A stretch of DNA of 64,000 nt, from contig CM059562.1 in assembly GCA_030386875.1 (NCBI GenBank), forward strand, positions 74,272,095 through 74,336,094, in the 5' to 3' direction. Source of the DNA: Morinoia aosen. Its lineage: Eukaryota > Arthropoda > Malacostraca > Amphipoda > Talitridae. Of the stretch, positions 22,701-35,037 are shown one piece after another. Each line of letters opens with the position of its first letter. Position 1 is the first letter of the stretch. The notes beneath the pieces are model-generated. The model saw only the letters and a program-made list of their open reading frames with translations, did not search any database and was not told where the DNA came from. The position numbers and the translations under genes were made by a program.

Positions 22701-24570
22701 AGTGTACAATCCTCTCCACAGTCGCAACGCGCTCGAGTCTCCGATAATGTTCGCCCCTTGCATAGCCCATAGCTCTTTCTTGCGAAAAATGGCCTCCATG
22801 ACTTCCATTGAAGGGAAAAAATTCGCAGTGAATTCTCTCAGTCCATTACGATACTTGAGATTTATGACAGAAAAAATATAGGCGCTGCGGGTAGCAGGCC
22901 GACAAGGAGACAGAGATCTTAATGGAAAAAAAGTTCTTCGTTGGTGTCCGTGAAGTGGCGAGCAACGAACAGGCATAAGTTAACACGCCTAGTGTAGGAA
23001 ATTCTTAGTTGATTGCGGGCACTTCTCGTACTTCGTGTGTGAAATTTTGAACTTCAGTCTCCACAGTTTGCACATTGATAATGAATGTCTCGAAAGACGG
23101 AATGTTTAGTGTGTATTGCTTTTGTTTTTCTGCGTTTTTCTCTTGCCTTTACAGGGTTGTTACGGCTGTTGTGGTGTAGTGACTATGCTGTTTGTCCATT
23201 CCAGTTTACGACACACGTGCTTTTTAGAGAAGCTTTGTGTTTAACCTCAATTTTTGAGATGAATTTTAGCATTCTTGCTGTTTGGCATTCATAATAATTC
23301 ATGCTAAAATAAATGGAATTAGCTAATTTCTTCATGCTAAAAACGATAATTTTTTAGGAATAAAAAATGAATGAATTAGGGTTTCTAAAACAAATAATGC
23401 GAATGAACACATATTAATTTAAACAGCGACAAAATTATAAAAAAATAAAACGTAGCAAGTTGAAAAAAAAAATTTCAGAGAAAATTAAAAAATATTGACA
23501 ACCACAGCAGGAGTTCCAATATGTGAAGAAATGTGCGCAAACCGTCAATGAGAATTAAAATTAAATGAAAAGATAACAAAAATTGGCACACTGCTCACAG
23601 ATGTCATTGAAGTCCTCAAGCGTAATTTAAAATTTAGTTTAATGCTGTGGAGACCATCTTAATTTGAGCTACCATATGTTTCTAGCATCACGAATGGGGG
23701 TGTATGAAAAATAATACAGATATTAAATTAACTTCATGTCATTTAGCGCCTAAAACTTTATTATTGTTATTCAGGCTCTAATTATTTTTAATGTTGAGTT
23801 TTTAGTTTTACGGGAACTTCATCGTGTTCTCTAATGGAAAAAATACACCTGAAATTTTTTTCAGACAAGTTCAGAATGTTACGATACATAGTTCAAGAGC
23901 AATAAAATAAATTGCAGCGTTCGCCTTATCCTATATGAATAGAAGCGGAATTTAATATTAATCTCTGTGGAATTATTTTGGAATTTCTGCCTTGGCCACA
24001 CCGGAGAGAAAACTTTAAATTTAGAATTTTCCTGGAATTCATGTTTTAAATAAATGAATTAGTGCTTTGCAATTGTGTAGCACGAAATAAGTTAATTTTT
24101 CCACCCTGAATACAGTTCGCGAGTCAACAAACACTTTCAGAATTTTAACATCTTGCCCGTATAGTTAGAACACTCCAATAACATTCAATTAACAAGCAAA
24201 TGGTGTCATATTAAACGTAGAGGGTAAAGGTTACTTCAGGGCATTGAGCAATATAAACGCCTCAATATCCATGAAAAATTGCGCGTGTCTCGCGCATCTC
24301 ATTTCAACGGTGTTTCCTTTGCTTATTTTCTGGCTCGGAAGAATAAAAGTTCCTGGTTGCTCAGGAGAGCCCGGCGAAGCCTCGTCTCTCCTACGGAGCC
24401 AGTGGTTTGTCGGCGCATCTCATTTTCATCATGAATAATGACCTGAGAGCGGCCTGCTGCTGGGCGAGGTGGCGTGTTCTTGCTGAAAGGACCTGCGACT
24501 GTCGCGGAGCTCAAAAACTCGGCCGGGCTTACGAGTTTGCTGGTAGTGTGGCTACCGAGCAGGTATAGGT
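22701..24570. other. Mostly featureless; GC-rich island at the right end
   Basis: Bases 24340-24560 are GC-rich and carry an open + frame with LLKGPATVAELKNSAG and LTSLLVVWLPSR just before CAG|GTATAG. This could be an exon with a 5' splice site, but I recognise no family, and the same DNA is also open on the minus strand. The rest shows nothing. Confidence 0.35.
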
Positions 24571-24840
24571 AGGGCTGAATCTGCTGGTTTAAATATAGCT
24601 AACCTGCTAGTCCAGATCTTATATTTAAGCAATAGATATGACATGACTAAACCTGCTGGTCTAGCTATAGCTAAGCCTGCTTGTCTAGCCATAGCAAAAC
24701 CTGCTGGTCTAGCCACGGCTAAACCCGCTGGTCTAGCTATTGCCAAACCTGCTAGTGTAGCAATAGGCCCAATTAGTAATAGGCCCACAATTGTAATAGG
24801 CCCACAAGGTGTAGTAATAGGCTCAAAATTTTGGCCGCCC
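24571..24840. repeat. 24-bp minisatellite followed by a shorter aataggccca repeat
   Basis: Between 24649 and 24765 the unit aaacctgctggtctagctat (plus 4 bases) repeats about five times at 24-bp spacing, with diverged copies to the left. From 24765 the word aataggccca recurs at 15-20 bp. Both strands are open across the 24-bp part (KPAGLAIA repeats on +), a by-product of the unit length. Confidence 0.88.
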
Positions 24841-24875
24841 TCTGCAGAAACTACACTTGGGCGGCTAAAATCGCA

Positions 24876-24904
24876 GATCACTCGGCGTTTTTCGCCGAGT
24901 GATC
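24876..24904. repeat. Perfect 12-bp hairpin with a T5 loop
   Basis: GATCACTCGGCG (24876-24887), loop ttttt, CGCCGAGTGATC (24893-24904): a perfect inverted repeat in an otherwise non-palindromic stretch. Confidence 0.9.
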
Positions 24905-25604
24905 GGCGTCAGACTGATAACGTCTCGTTTTGTATGCATCCTTTGTTTTCAAAAAACTCAGGAGTTTGATTTGACGATCTTCGAAGATCTTAGACGTAAG
25001 AAACTTACTGAAAAATGTAAATGAAGAATAAAAACGAGGTAAAACCAAATAGGAGTAGAAATGTGCCTAAAATGCACATTTTTAGCTCAAAATATTTCGA
25101 CGGCCAGCATAAAATATACACAAAACCTTAATAAATTTTCCTAAATATTTGTCGTGAAAATGACCCTGAAAACATAGGTTTTGTTTAGCTTTTTTTGGCC
25201 CGGTTTGGTAAATGATCTGCGCTTGATTAACGATGCGTGAACTTCATGTTACTTCTGAAGAAATTTTGCCTGTTTTCTCTTAAAGATAAAACTCAGTATT
25301 AATTGCAGCAAGAGTGCAAACGAGTCGTTGTGCAAAATGTGAAAGTGAGTTCCACTTTTAAGATGTCTTTAAAAATTTGTCACAAGAAATATATATATCA
25401 TAATAAGCACCAATGAATATATTTTTTCCATCGTTTCGGCAAACTTACATGGCCTTAATTAACATTCAAAAGAACTCCAAGCTTGATTGTATTTAAACGT
25501 AAGTTGCACACGTTTCACTTGCCTCTTCTTTTCTCGGTTTTCAATCTACGTTTTCTATTTATCAAAATTTTTGGGATCAGCAAAGACAAAATTAATTTTT
25601 TGAC

Positions 25605-25645
25605 CCAAGCTTTCGGCTAGATTAGCTCTAGCCGTCATCAGGGGA
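25605..25645 (-). ncRNA. Candidate hammerhead-type motif of a Penelope-like element
   Basis: Read on the minus strand, CTGATGA (25641-25635) is followed by a perfect 7-bp stem, CGGCTAG with CTAGCCG (25634-25628 and 25620-25614), closed by a 7-nt loop, then AAAGC. CUGAUGA, stem II and GAAA is the core order of hammerhead ribozymes, and Penelope-like retroelements are known to carry such motifs. Here the G of GAAA would have to be the last base of the stem, so the fit is imperfect, and I cannot confirm stems I and III. No reverse transcriptase was recognised nearby. Confidence 0.35.
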
Positions 25646-27465
25646 ACGATGTATTTTTAAACAAAACCTCTTATGGTATCTTAAGTTTTCTATTTAATTT
25701 TCTCATCAGAGTCCGTGATAGGCTCCTACCCGTATCACGGATACACATGTAGTAAATTTCACGACATAATTTGCTGCTTCTTGTAAGTACGCTGGATTTG
25801 AAACGTTCGTTTGACGTAAATAAACGCACAATGGTGATACCAACTGTTAAGTCTTGAAAAATATAAATTCACATGGTAAAATATAGTTACTCTGAGCGTT
25901 GTTGAAATTATCTGTTTTTTAAATTTCATGGGTCTGCGTTTTTAAATTTTATGAGTAGAAGATTGAGGTGAAATATTACTTTTAGCTATCATATTTCACA
26001 CAGTATAAGAGGCAAGTTTTAATTAATCTTACCTATATAAACACATAAACAGTAAACAGAAAGCCTCATACTACATCAATGAAGTCCTACTCGGATACGA
26101 CGTACACGCTTTTGATGCAAAAAACTTAACTTTTCTGTTAAATTCCACGCACTAAAGTACATCCCACTCGTCATTTTGAATGATACACACTCACAAATGT
26201 TCAGCAGTCAAGCTTAAAAAAGCTCATTAATATTGACGTTTGGCAACGGACAGAACTGCGATTTTCTTGTCGACGAGCTAGCGCTGCAATGTTATGCAAA
26301 TTTTTAGCCAGGAACGAATTGAATTGCGTCCTGCGCTGAGCTGCGAAGAGAAACATTTTAATTACGAAGAAAATAAACACACATCGAGACTGACGACTGG
26401 TGGCGCCCAAACGATTGAAAATCAATGCACTTGCCGAGATGCGGCGATACTTAATGTCAATTTGGAATTGAAGTTGTATACATGACGTGCAATTTACAAC
26501 TTTTACATGTCCGCGTAGCTAAAGTTTTCCAAAACGACAAGTTTTGATCCCGACATATTTAGTAATGAACTTCGGGAGCACTTTGTCCTCTCAATTGACA
26601 CCGCTGCCTGACTTGAACAAAACTCATGCATACCGTGGTCTAAGATTTAATAAAGGGTTTGCGTATGCTTCATAGATTCAATCTTTGCTGCAGGCACGTC
26701 AGCCCAGACTTAAAAACACAATACACAATTAAGTATATATAAAAACTGAACATCATTAGAATCAGTAATAATAGTAAGTATCCCATTTTAACTTATGCCA
26801 TCGAGTGTAGCTTTTTTTTAATTCTCATCTAGAACTGTACATTTTTAACTAATTATCCTTCCTCTGTAATAGCACCTCTGTCGTTTTGCCATTCTTCTAC
26901 TCCTGGACATTTTTGATTTTGCCAGTTTTCTTGTATATGAATAATAGTTTTTTCAGGTGTGCATTAGTATTATATTTTTAAAATTACTAATTTCCCACGG
27001 CATTTTTTCAAAAGATTAGTTTGCGTGTGTGGTTTATGAGGTTCGACGAAAGATGTTCTGCAAGGTTCATGGATCAAGCCACCTCGGTGTGGCAGGTGTA
27101 GTATTGTGTTTGCTGGTGTAGTGGTATGGTGGTGTGAGAGTGGTACGTGACCTGTGTAGCTGACATAAAGAGCATACATAGTGGTAGCAGATACGCTGTA
27201 GATAGCGACTCGAATAGAACTTGTTAATCGATCTTATATATATGAGTAATCCAAAGGGAATTTTCAAGTTGGGTTTCAAATTGGCGTCACTAGCACTAAC
27301 GCAGAGAATAATTTAAAGGGTGAGGAGTTATTTCGCGAGTGGAAAAGAGGGAAGAGTACTACCAATGCCAAATCCAAAGCCAAATTTGGTGACATACCAA
27401 TGTCACCATCGTGACGACACGAGAGCGGTGGAGGATATTATAAGCCATTGTGCTGAATCGAAATA
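25646..27465. other. No recognised feature
   Basis: A 9-bp inverted repeat (tccgtgata with tatcacgga) lies at 25712-25736, and a G/T-rich patch with ggtgtag words at 27085-27140. No genes were seen. Confidence 0.45.
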
Positions 27466-27467
27466 AA

Positions 27468-27695
27468 CTTAGCTCCAATATACCGTTCATTTCCCGTGGA
27501 GAGGAAATTATGTTAGCTCCAAGATGTCATTGATTTCCCGTGGAGAGTAAATTAAATTAAATTAGCTCCAATATACCGTTGATTTCCCGTGGAGCAGAAA
27601 TTAAGATAGCTCTAAGATGTCTTTAATTTACCTGGGAGAGGAAATTAAGATTGCTCCAAGATACCGTTGATTTACCGAGGAGCGGAAATGTCCAG
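27468..27695. repeat. Tandem repeat of about 44-49 bp, 5 copies
   Basis: The word agctc(c/t)(a)a recurs at 27471, 27515, 27564, 27608 and 27652, each followed by at(a)taccgtt or atgtc, then gatttcccgtggag and gaaatta. Confidence 0.9.
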
Positions 27696-27859
27696 ACTTT
27701 GTAAATTTTTAGGATATATGCGATGATATTTTTCTGAAAAATGATGAACATATGCACAGAAATTCAGTTTCCTAAAATTATTTTTGATACGACAAGAAAT
27801 AAGTATGAGCATCGCGTTACCTAGCGTCACCAAATGAGAAAACTTAAACGGAAGAAAGA

Positions 27860-27922
27860 TTATAATATTATATATATATATTATATATATTATATTATTA
27901 TATTACATTATATTATACCAAT
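27860..27922. repeat. TA-rich microsatellite
   Basis: Interrupted (TA)n and (TAT)n runs between about 27860 and 27922. Confidence 0.9.
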
Positions 27923-27924
27923 AT

Positions 27925-30341
27925 CAACAGGGTATGGGTTTTAATTTTATCACTGAATCTATAAAGTAAGGTAAAAATTTATCTAAGACGAGATCGTCAA
28001 GAATCTTAAATTGCAGCATAAGTCTGGCACAGTTCAACAATCAAACTGAAAAACACTGAAATCTCGACATTAGGAGCATGAAATTTGCCTTAGCTACCAT
28101 TTGGTTCTTCCTAGCTCAGTAATGCTCCACATTGTAAATTGATGAATCTATGTGAAAAAAACGAAAAATTATGAGCAAAGTAACGACATTGAGTCAGAGT
28201 GCATCGAACGTGAGCAGCAAAATGTTCAAATCGACGCAAAATTAATTTAATTTCTTAAAAATGACCCATTATTTGAAGTATTGTGGTATAAATTAGAAAT
28301 TTCTTTACAATGCTAGCTTCATCAATACCTCAATAAAAAGGGAGGACTTGAAAGACTCGTATGAGTTCTCTTTATAGATCTCAAATTGCGTCGAGTTTTG
28401 AGCCTTATGAAAGTGGTATGATAAATAATTAGAGATCTAATTTTCTAATACGAAGTAATTATGAAGATACTTCCGTTCCTCGTCAAATAACTACTTATCC
28501 TACTTGAAGCGTACTATAAATATTTATGGCCATGGTCAATTTCAGCAGTCTAGTGATGTAGGACATGACGCAGTAGAAGCTGGCAGAAATTGCAAAGCTT
28601 TAGCATTTTCTTGCGGTCGAAAGAATCGCTCGTGCGTCATTAACCATTAAGCTCATACTACAGAAGCTTATTCATAATTAATCCTGATTTTATTGCCATT
28701 CATATGAACGAAAGCAACTCGCGTAATTTTGTGTCAGTCTGAAATACAACACGAGAAAAATTGTTCATTACGTCCCCGAGCACCGGAGATAATAAATCTG
28801 CTGTGCATTTTTGCATGGAACGACTCCAGTCCACTTGATATAGTTTTCCAGTTGTTTTCAGACTGGCGGATATTTATTTAAGTGTGAAAAAGTGACCAAA
28901 GCGGTTACTTTCCAGTAAAGTTGAGGCATAATGTGGTCTGTAACGTTAATTTTAAAATGTTTTCGTACAAAAGTTAATGAGTAAAGTTTTTATTATTTTT
29001 GAACTTCTATGGATTAGAAATAAATATATACTATATGTGTAGTTATACCTATGCCAATTAGTCCAATAAAATATTGAGAGAAAACATCAAAATATACACA
29101 TAACTTTGATTAGTTACCTCTGAGTTTCGAAAAAAATATACTCTGATGACGAAACCAAAAACAATAATCTATTAGATATTAATGAGAACATTGGAGATAC
29201 AGTCTCAGTTGACGTCAACACATTGGCGTCACGACTGAGACACTGACGTATCTGAAACTCTGAAACTCTTAACTCTCTGAAATAGCGTGTGCGGGAAAAG
29301 CACCTGTGGTGCACCTGCAGCGAGATTTTTTTTTTTTGCCTAATAAAAAAAACTCTCATATTTTAGTGTTTGGCAACACTTCTCCCCTTGGCGTAAGCTA
29401 AATCGATTTTCAACGTCTGAGTTGAATTCATGGAAGCAGCGTGTGCACTATGTACTATAAGTTAATTGTTTATTGTATAGTCTCGTTTCAACAACTGAAC
29501 GTGTTTCAAACGTATAATTGGAAAGATTTCACAATTTATTTCATTGCATTTCTTTTTCATTTCAGACTAGGTAAATTACCAATAAAATTCCAATTAATAT
29601 CTAGTTTCGTCTGTATAGTTCCAACCCGTCAGAACCCCTGTTTTAGGGTGAATTTGATTGTTCACAATTAAAAGCTGTTCAAATTTCATTGTCCGAAATC
29701 ACCTTTTCTGTTATTTTGCGCTTGTGTAACATGGTTAATTTTGTTTATATTGAGTTGTAACCGCTTGGAATATATAAAGTAAACGAGCAAACTTGATCTT
29801 TTCAGGTTTCGGTGTGTGGACGGAACACAAATTTAAATCCTTATCCTGCCTGGCTAGTCATAAACGGACTTAACCCCCACACACCCTAAAGGTCGACTGC
29901 TCAAATATTTTCATCTAATTTTCCGTGCCTATGTATCAACAAGCACCTGACCAAAAAATTAGTCGAAACGTTCTTATTTATTATTGAAATAATAAAGAAG
30001 AAATAGGATTCCTATGAAAGCGGTTTTCTTGACTCTTTTACTCATCGTTAGGTTTTGCAAAATGCAAAAAACTTTTACTTATATTCAACAAGCACCTATA
30101 GGCGACCAGTGTATGCCAATCAAGGAGCTTGCACCTCTATAGATTTTAAAATTTCGAACCTACTTATAATGCTGACAAATTTTATTCGTGAAAATTAAAT
30201 ACGAAAAAGAGTTGCGGAACTGAGTGAGAGAAAATATTTTACAACACTCGTAGGACAACGAAATAAACAATTTTCGCTGATGACCCAACATCGTCATTCT
30301 ATGGACCATATTCCATGATATCATTGATTTGAAATCTAACA
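27925..30341. other. No recognised feature
   Basis: Only short chance frames, plus a T14 run near 29325. The phrase cctgaccaaaaaattagtcg, followed by aaacgtt (29945-29975), is loosely like the 3' ends of some Penelope-type elements, but too weak to call. Confidence 0.45.
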
Positions 30342-30884
30342 TTGGGTTGGCCAAAAAGTTCGTTCGTTTTTTTTAATGTTATCTTTCTGACTCTCTAAAG
30401 ATAGTTTTATGTTCTGATTCTCTAAATCCTGTGTTCGGTACAACGAGCATGTTGATGTCAGTGTGCAATAAGCCTCCAAGTAGAGATGTTCTGACATTTT
30501 TGCATGCATTCGAGGCCATGAAATGGTGGACCAAGGAGAACACTGCTGATATCTAGTGCTTTTTTACTTCAGGAAGGAAAAAAACAACAGTTACTTACGC
30601 AAATACATGCCATGTGTATGGGTTGTTTCTGATGCTTTCCTTCCTTTTTTAAAGTAAAAAGAATTAGATGTCAGTAATGCTCTGCTTGGTCCACCATTTC
30701 AAGGGCTCGAATGCAAGCATAAATGTTAGGACTTTTCTACTTGGAGGCTTACTCGTATCACACACTGACGTAAGCATGCTCGCTGTACCGAATACTGGAT
30801 TTAGTGAATAACAAAATGAATATAATCTATAGGAGGTCGGAAAGTTAACATTAAAAAAACGAACGAACTTATTGGCCAGCCCAA
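30342..30884. mobile_element. Mariner-ended foldback element (543 bp, non-autonomous)
   Basis: The left end ttgggttggccaaaaagttc, then gttcg and a T run, and the inverted right end (read inward as ttgggctggccaataagttc) match mariner terminal repeats. Beyond the ends the whole element is a diverged palindrome with arms of about 250-260 bp: for example gaaatggtggaccaag on the left against cttggtccaccatttc on the right, and gcctccaagtag against ctacttggaggc. A loop of some 40-50 bp lies near 30580-30630. There is no transposase frame; the short minus-strand frame at 30664-30924 reflects the right arm. A TA target duplication is not intact. Confidence 0.88.
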
Positions 30885-31594
30885 AGCTTGTAACTGTGAA
30901 TAGCCAATGATAGTTGTTGTTCAAATTTTCAAAATTGTTTTTATTTAAGTGATGATTAAAATCAACTTGCGAAAATAGAACTGCGGTGGAATTTCAGCGA
31001 CAGAGATTGTAAGCAAAAACTCAAAGGAAAACTTTGAGGATTGAAAAATCGGTGAATCGAGTTGTAGTTGCAGTGCATCTCACGGTTTCTCGTTGATTTT
31101 CGAATTCCTAAATATTCAGTGCTATTCACAAATGCACTTAACGATAACCGGACAACAACGCAATGCTTAAATTAAAAGCTTTGACAGTTGAATAAAGAGA
31201 TACTGCATGAAGAGCAGAGATAAAAATCCCAAGCTTGACTATCTTGTACTGACTTTTATTTATGCACATTAAATACTCTTACTACTAATATCATCCCAAG
31301 CGTGTACTGTACAATAAAAATATAACATTATATGATGGAATAGAAAACGACATAACAGATTACAGTAGAATGTATAATAACAACTGTATGCTGCAATATA
31401 TATCAAGTATTTTGTCACTACTTGGTATGTATTGGAGCATGTAGTTGTTATTTCACAGCGTGAAATAACGCTTTATAAGCTCTACATTTTAGAATGAATC
31501 GGTGGGTTTTGCCATTATTACTAAAAAGTTTATTCCACAGTAAGCCCCTTTCGCTGACTGAGCTTCTTACGCAACGTCGGATGAGCGCCAACCT
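30885..31594. other. No recognised feature
   Basis: AT-rich DNA with no coding or repeat signal identified. Confidence 0.5.
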
Positions 31595-32075
31595 ATTTCT
31601 GTCAAGTAAAACAGGACAGCAAAAAATAGAATAGGACAGAACAGCACAGAAATTAATAGAATAGAATAAGACCGAATGTAGCACAATGTGGTGGAATAGA
31701 ATTCGGCAGAACAGTGTGTAATAGAATAGAATGCGAAAGAGCGTAAAAGAAAATAATTAAATAGAATACCAAAGAAGAGAATATAATAGAATAAAATACA
31801 ACGGAACAAACAGAATATAATAAATCAGAATAGAATACGGCAGAACAGAAAATAATAGAATACAAATAATAGAATAGAATACGACGGAACTGTACATCAC
31901 AGAATAGAATACAATACGACAGAACATAACAGAAAATAATAGAATATAAATTTACAATACAATGTATAAATATACAATGCAATACGACAGAACAGAAAAT
32001 AATTTAATAGAATACGACGAAACAGAGTACAATAGAATACGACAGAACAAAACAGAACAAAACAGGATAAGACTA
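31595..32075. repeat. Degenerate purine-rich minisatellite (gaatagaatacgacagaaca type)
   Basis: The words aatagaata, acgacagaacag and gaaaataatagaa alternate irregularly over about 480 bp in 5-bp-based steps. The long minus-strand frames here (Tyr/Phe/Ser/Ile-rich) are by-products. Confidence 0.88.
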
Positions 32076-34950
32076 CGGAGGCGAGCCGAGCGGCCCATTC
32101 TCAAATTGCGGTGCAAGCGCCGAGCCGCAGAACTCCAATCATACACATGCATAAAAGGAGCCTTTTTCGTCATTAATTTTTATGCGCAAGCATCAATACA
32201 TCTATTTCAGTAAAAAATTTCAGTGCGCTGTCGATTCGCAAAATGTGGTCCCATGAGTTGAGAAGTTTTTGGCTTTTGTTTCGTTACAGCGAAGCGAGAG
32301 AAACTGTACAGCGGGGTCTAGACGAGTTTCCTTAGGGGAAAAGTTGCACGATCGCCTTATTTGAATTTACGCTGATGTACAAGCTTGGCAGCGTATTTCC
32401 CTCATTTTGGAATTTATTTGGAGGATATGGGGTGTGCCTCCAGAGACTATAAGCTACAATGGTCAGTGTGCAATAATACCGTATGTTTGGTGACCAATGA
32501 TACTGTAGGTTTGATGAGTAGTAACTTAGTTTTTTCTTCAAGCATAGTAGTTTTTATGCGATGAACAAGCACTCAGGTGAAAGGGCATTCAGTGGTACAA
32601 AAGAAGCAGAGGTAGTATTTTCTTGCATATTTTTAGATTTGAATGACGGGGTTCACGAAGTTAGTTAGCCTTATTTTCGTCTCTCAGCGTTTTTTCGTCT
32701 CTATACACATAAAAGCTACTAAAGTGATTCGGATATTTTCTTCGTGTTCTATTTCACACTCTCCTGGAGATTGCGTCCAATTTCGGTAGCACATATTTCT
32801 TATCTAAAAATTTAATTGAGTGAACGCCACGTTTGTTCAACTATGAACCTTAAATTTAGAAGCTGAGAGAAGAAGTATTTCTTTTGCTGTTTTAATGCAA
32901 CTTTATCAAAATTTCTGAACCTGTTTTACATTGCGATTTTTTAGGCTAGGATTTTCTGTGGAAAGTAACACAAATTTGACCTGACATATATTATTATCGT
33001 GCCTTGAATAATTTGAAGCATTTGTTTATTATTTTATTTCTTATTTATTTATTATTATTGCCCGATATAATTGTATGAGTGATGATCGGATGACAATGAT
33101 CGAATGACTGCCGCACATTAGGAGCTTGCGACATTAGTAAGATTTGGTTATGCGTTTTAAATGTTTGTTGCATGAATACTTTGTTCATTGACCACTGAAG
33201 GAATCAATTCTGCTCGTGCGTTTACGTAAAATTTCAAAACATTAATGATATCAGTAAAGGTGTCTACAAGTTTTAGCACGCAGCGTGACACAAGCACCAA
33301 GTGCGTATGTTCTTTACTACAGATGCACTGGAAAATGATATAACAGGCCAAGAAAATTCATATTCACGTAGATAAATCGATTGAACTATAGATTAAAATA
33401 GTATAGTGTTTGTTCATCCTGGTATTCACGTCCGAAAAGATGGGAAATTCTTACATCGTTGTAAAGAAACTGGTTGACATGTCGCTATGTTTTTGAGATA
33501 ATTTTACTAGGAAAGTTGTCAGGTTAAGAGGCATTCATTAACAGGTCATACAATAATTGATTTACTCTATTTCTATAATTCTCTAAATGAAATTTCGATA
33601 TAGTTTATCGTTGCGTTAGTAATGGTTTTGAAATTTATGTGTTTATCTACAATGAACTTACGCGCGCTTCTATCCCGTTTGTTGAGTTTCAAAAAAGCAT
33701 AAATAGCATTTTTGTGCATTTTAATTTGAAGAGCCATTCAGTCAGCTCTTAGTGATACACATACCGTCAAAGTTTCACGTTAACCCACTCTGAATAAGAC
33801 TTATTTTTGAAGAAAGTGATCGACAGCGATAACACAATAGAGAAAACAGTTGCAGTTCGGCGCCCAGTTTCTCGATACAATTAGATTCGGAAATGCTTGC
33901 TTAAAGCGACTGATACACGAACCTACATCAGCAAATATCGTAACGTTCGGTCACAAAACCAAACAAAACGATGCCTCGCTCGCAGGAAGAATGGAGGTAA
34001 CCTTGGCCTCCAAATCATTGTACTTCGCACAAGACGCAAGAAAAATTCGCTCCGTCGCTTTTCCTTCGCGCCGGCCGTAGCAGTAAGCATGTTGGGGTCA
34101 GCGCTCCTTTATCAAGCTCTGCAGGCCGAATCATGAATACAAATGCCTTGCTTGGGCGGAAGATGAACCAAAATGTGAGTTGCAGCATGGCTGACGATAC
34201 TCAATCGTAAACGCTGCTCTCCTCTTTTTTGCGGCAAATTTTCGCAGAATATCTTGACGATGGAGGACTTGCGCTGAACAAATGCCATCCAATCTGCTGT
34301 AACAGTGTGGACACGGTCCATGTTGCAAGCGATGACTGCTCCTAAAGTCGACGGTGAGGAGTAAAATTGATCAGATGATGTTGGTGTCGTAAATGCAGAG
34401 CACTAAGACCGCCGAACTTCACCGAAGCGAACATCGTCAAACTCGGCGATACGCATTGATTTTTGGCCGAAGTGTGCGCGTTGTGAAGCAAGTATCGTGT
34501 TCATTTTTGCCGTGCCTCAAAATAGGCCAGTGATTTGCCGGTGAAAGAATGGGATCTCATTAGCTCACAGAGAGTGCGAGGTTTATTCGATTTTAAGGGG
34601 TAAGTGCGTTTTTCCACTGCAGGATCTATTCTCCATTTGAATGATGAACATATCCATTAGTCAAGACAAAAAAGAAAAATACTAGTTGAAAGACTTTGTG
34701 AAGAGCAAAAAATTTTTATATCTTCGAGCAAAAATCTGGAGGGTTCGATCATGCTGAATCCGACGTTATTAACAGAAGCATAGAGCTGATACGTCCGTTA
34801 TCAGAAAAAACTACTTTTTCAAAAAACAGCTTTACCTCCATACGATCACGAGCAACTAAACAACATTCATGTTCATTCTTACTCTTCTCATGCATGCCAC
34901 TAAAAACTAAGTCCTCAGTTAGCAAGATGGACCTACCGAAAATGTCTCTG
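32076..34950. other. No recognised gene; moderately GC-rich part at 33.85-34.55 kb
   Basis: Between 33850 and 34340 both strands carry overlapping short frames with no recognisable motif. The composition could reflect a decayed element. The rest is AT-rich and featureless. Confidence 0.4.
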
Positions 34951-35037
34951 AAGCGGCCTAAAGACGATCAATTGTATTGTCAATATAATTGACAATAATG
35001 AATATTGACAATTTAATTGATCGTCTGTGGGCCGCTT
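34951..35037. mobile_element. Hairpin MITE, family B, compact copy (87 bp)
   Basis: It runs from aagcggcctaaagacgatca to the inverse tgatcgtctgtgggccgctt, with ATTGTCAATATAATTGACAAT-like words between. It shares termini and core words with the element at 12351-12535, 22 kb away, which defines the family. Confidence 0.9.

Noticed and set aside
24876-24904. Hairpin plus T-run as a factor-independent terminator
   Set aside because: The Ts form the loop, not a tail, and the DNA is not bacterial.
29128-29150. CTGATGACGAAAC as a second hammerhead core
   Set aside because: There is no room for stem II between CTGATGA and GAAA, so it is a chance match.
29940-29980. Penelope-like 3' end (cctgacc ... 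gtcgaaacgtt)
   Set aside because: Only a 3-bp stem is possible and no other part of such an element is visible.
31448-32173. Tyr/Phe/Ile-rich minus-strand frames of 70-109 codons
   Set aside because: By-products of the gaatagaata-type minisatellite.
33850-34330. Divergent short frames as a gene pair
   Set aside because: Overlapping frames on both strands, no motifs and no splice signals; more likely chance in a GC-richer patch.
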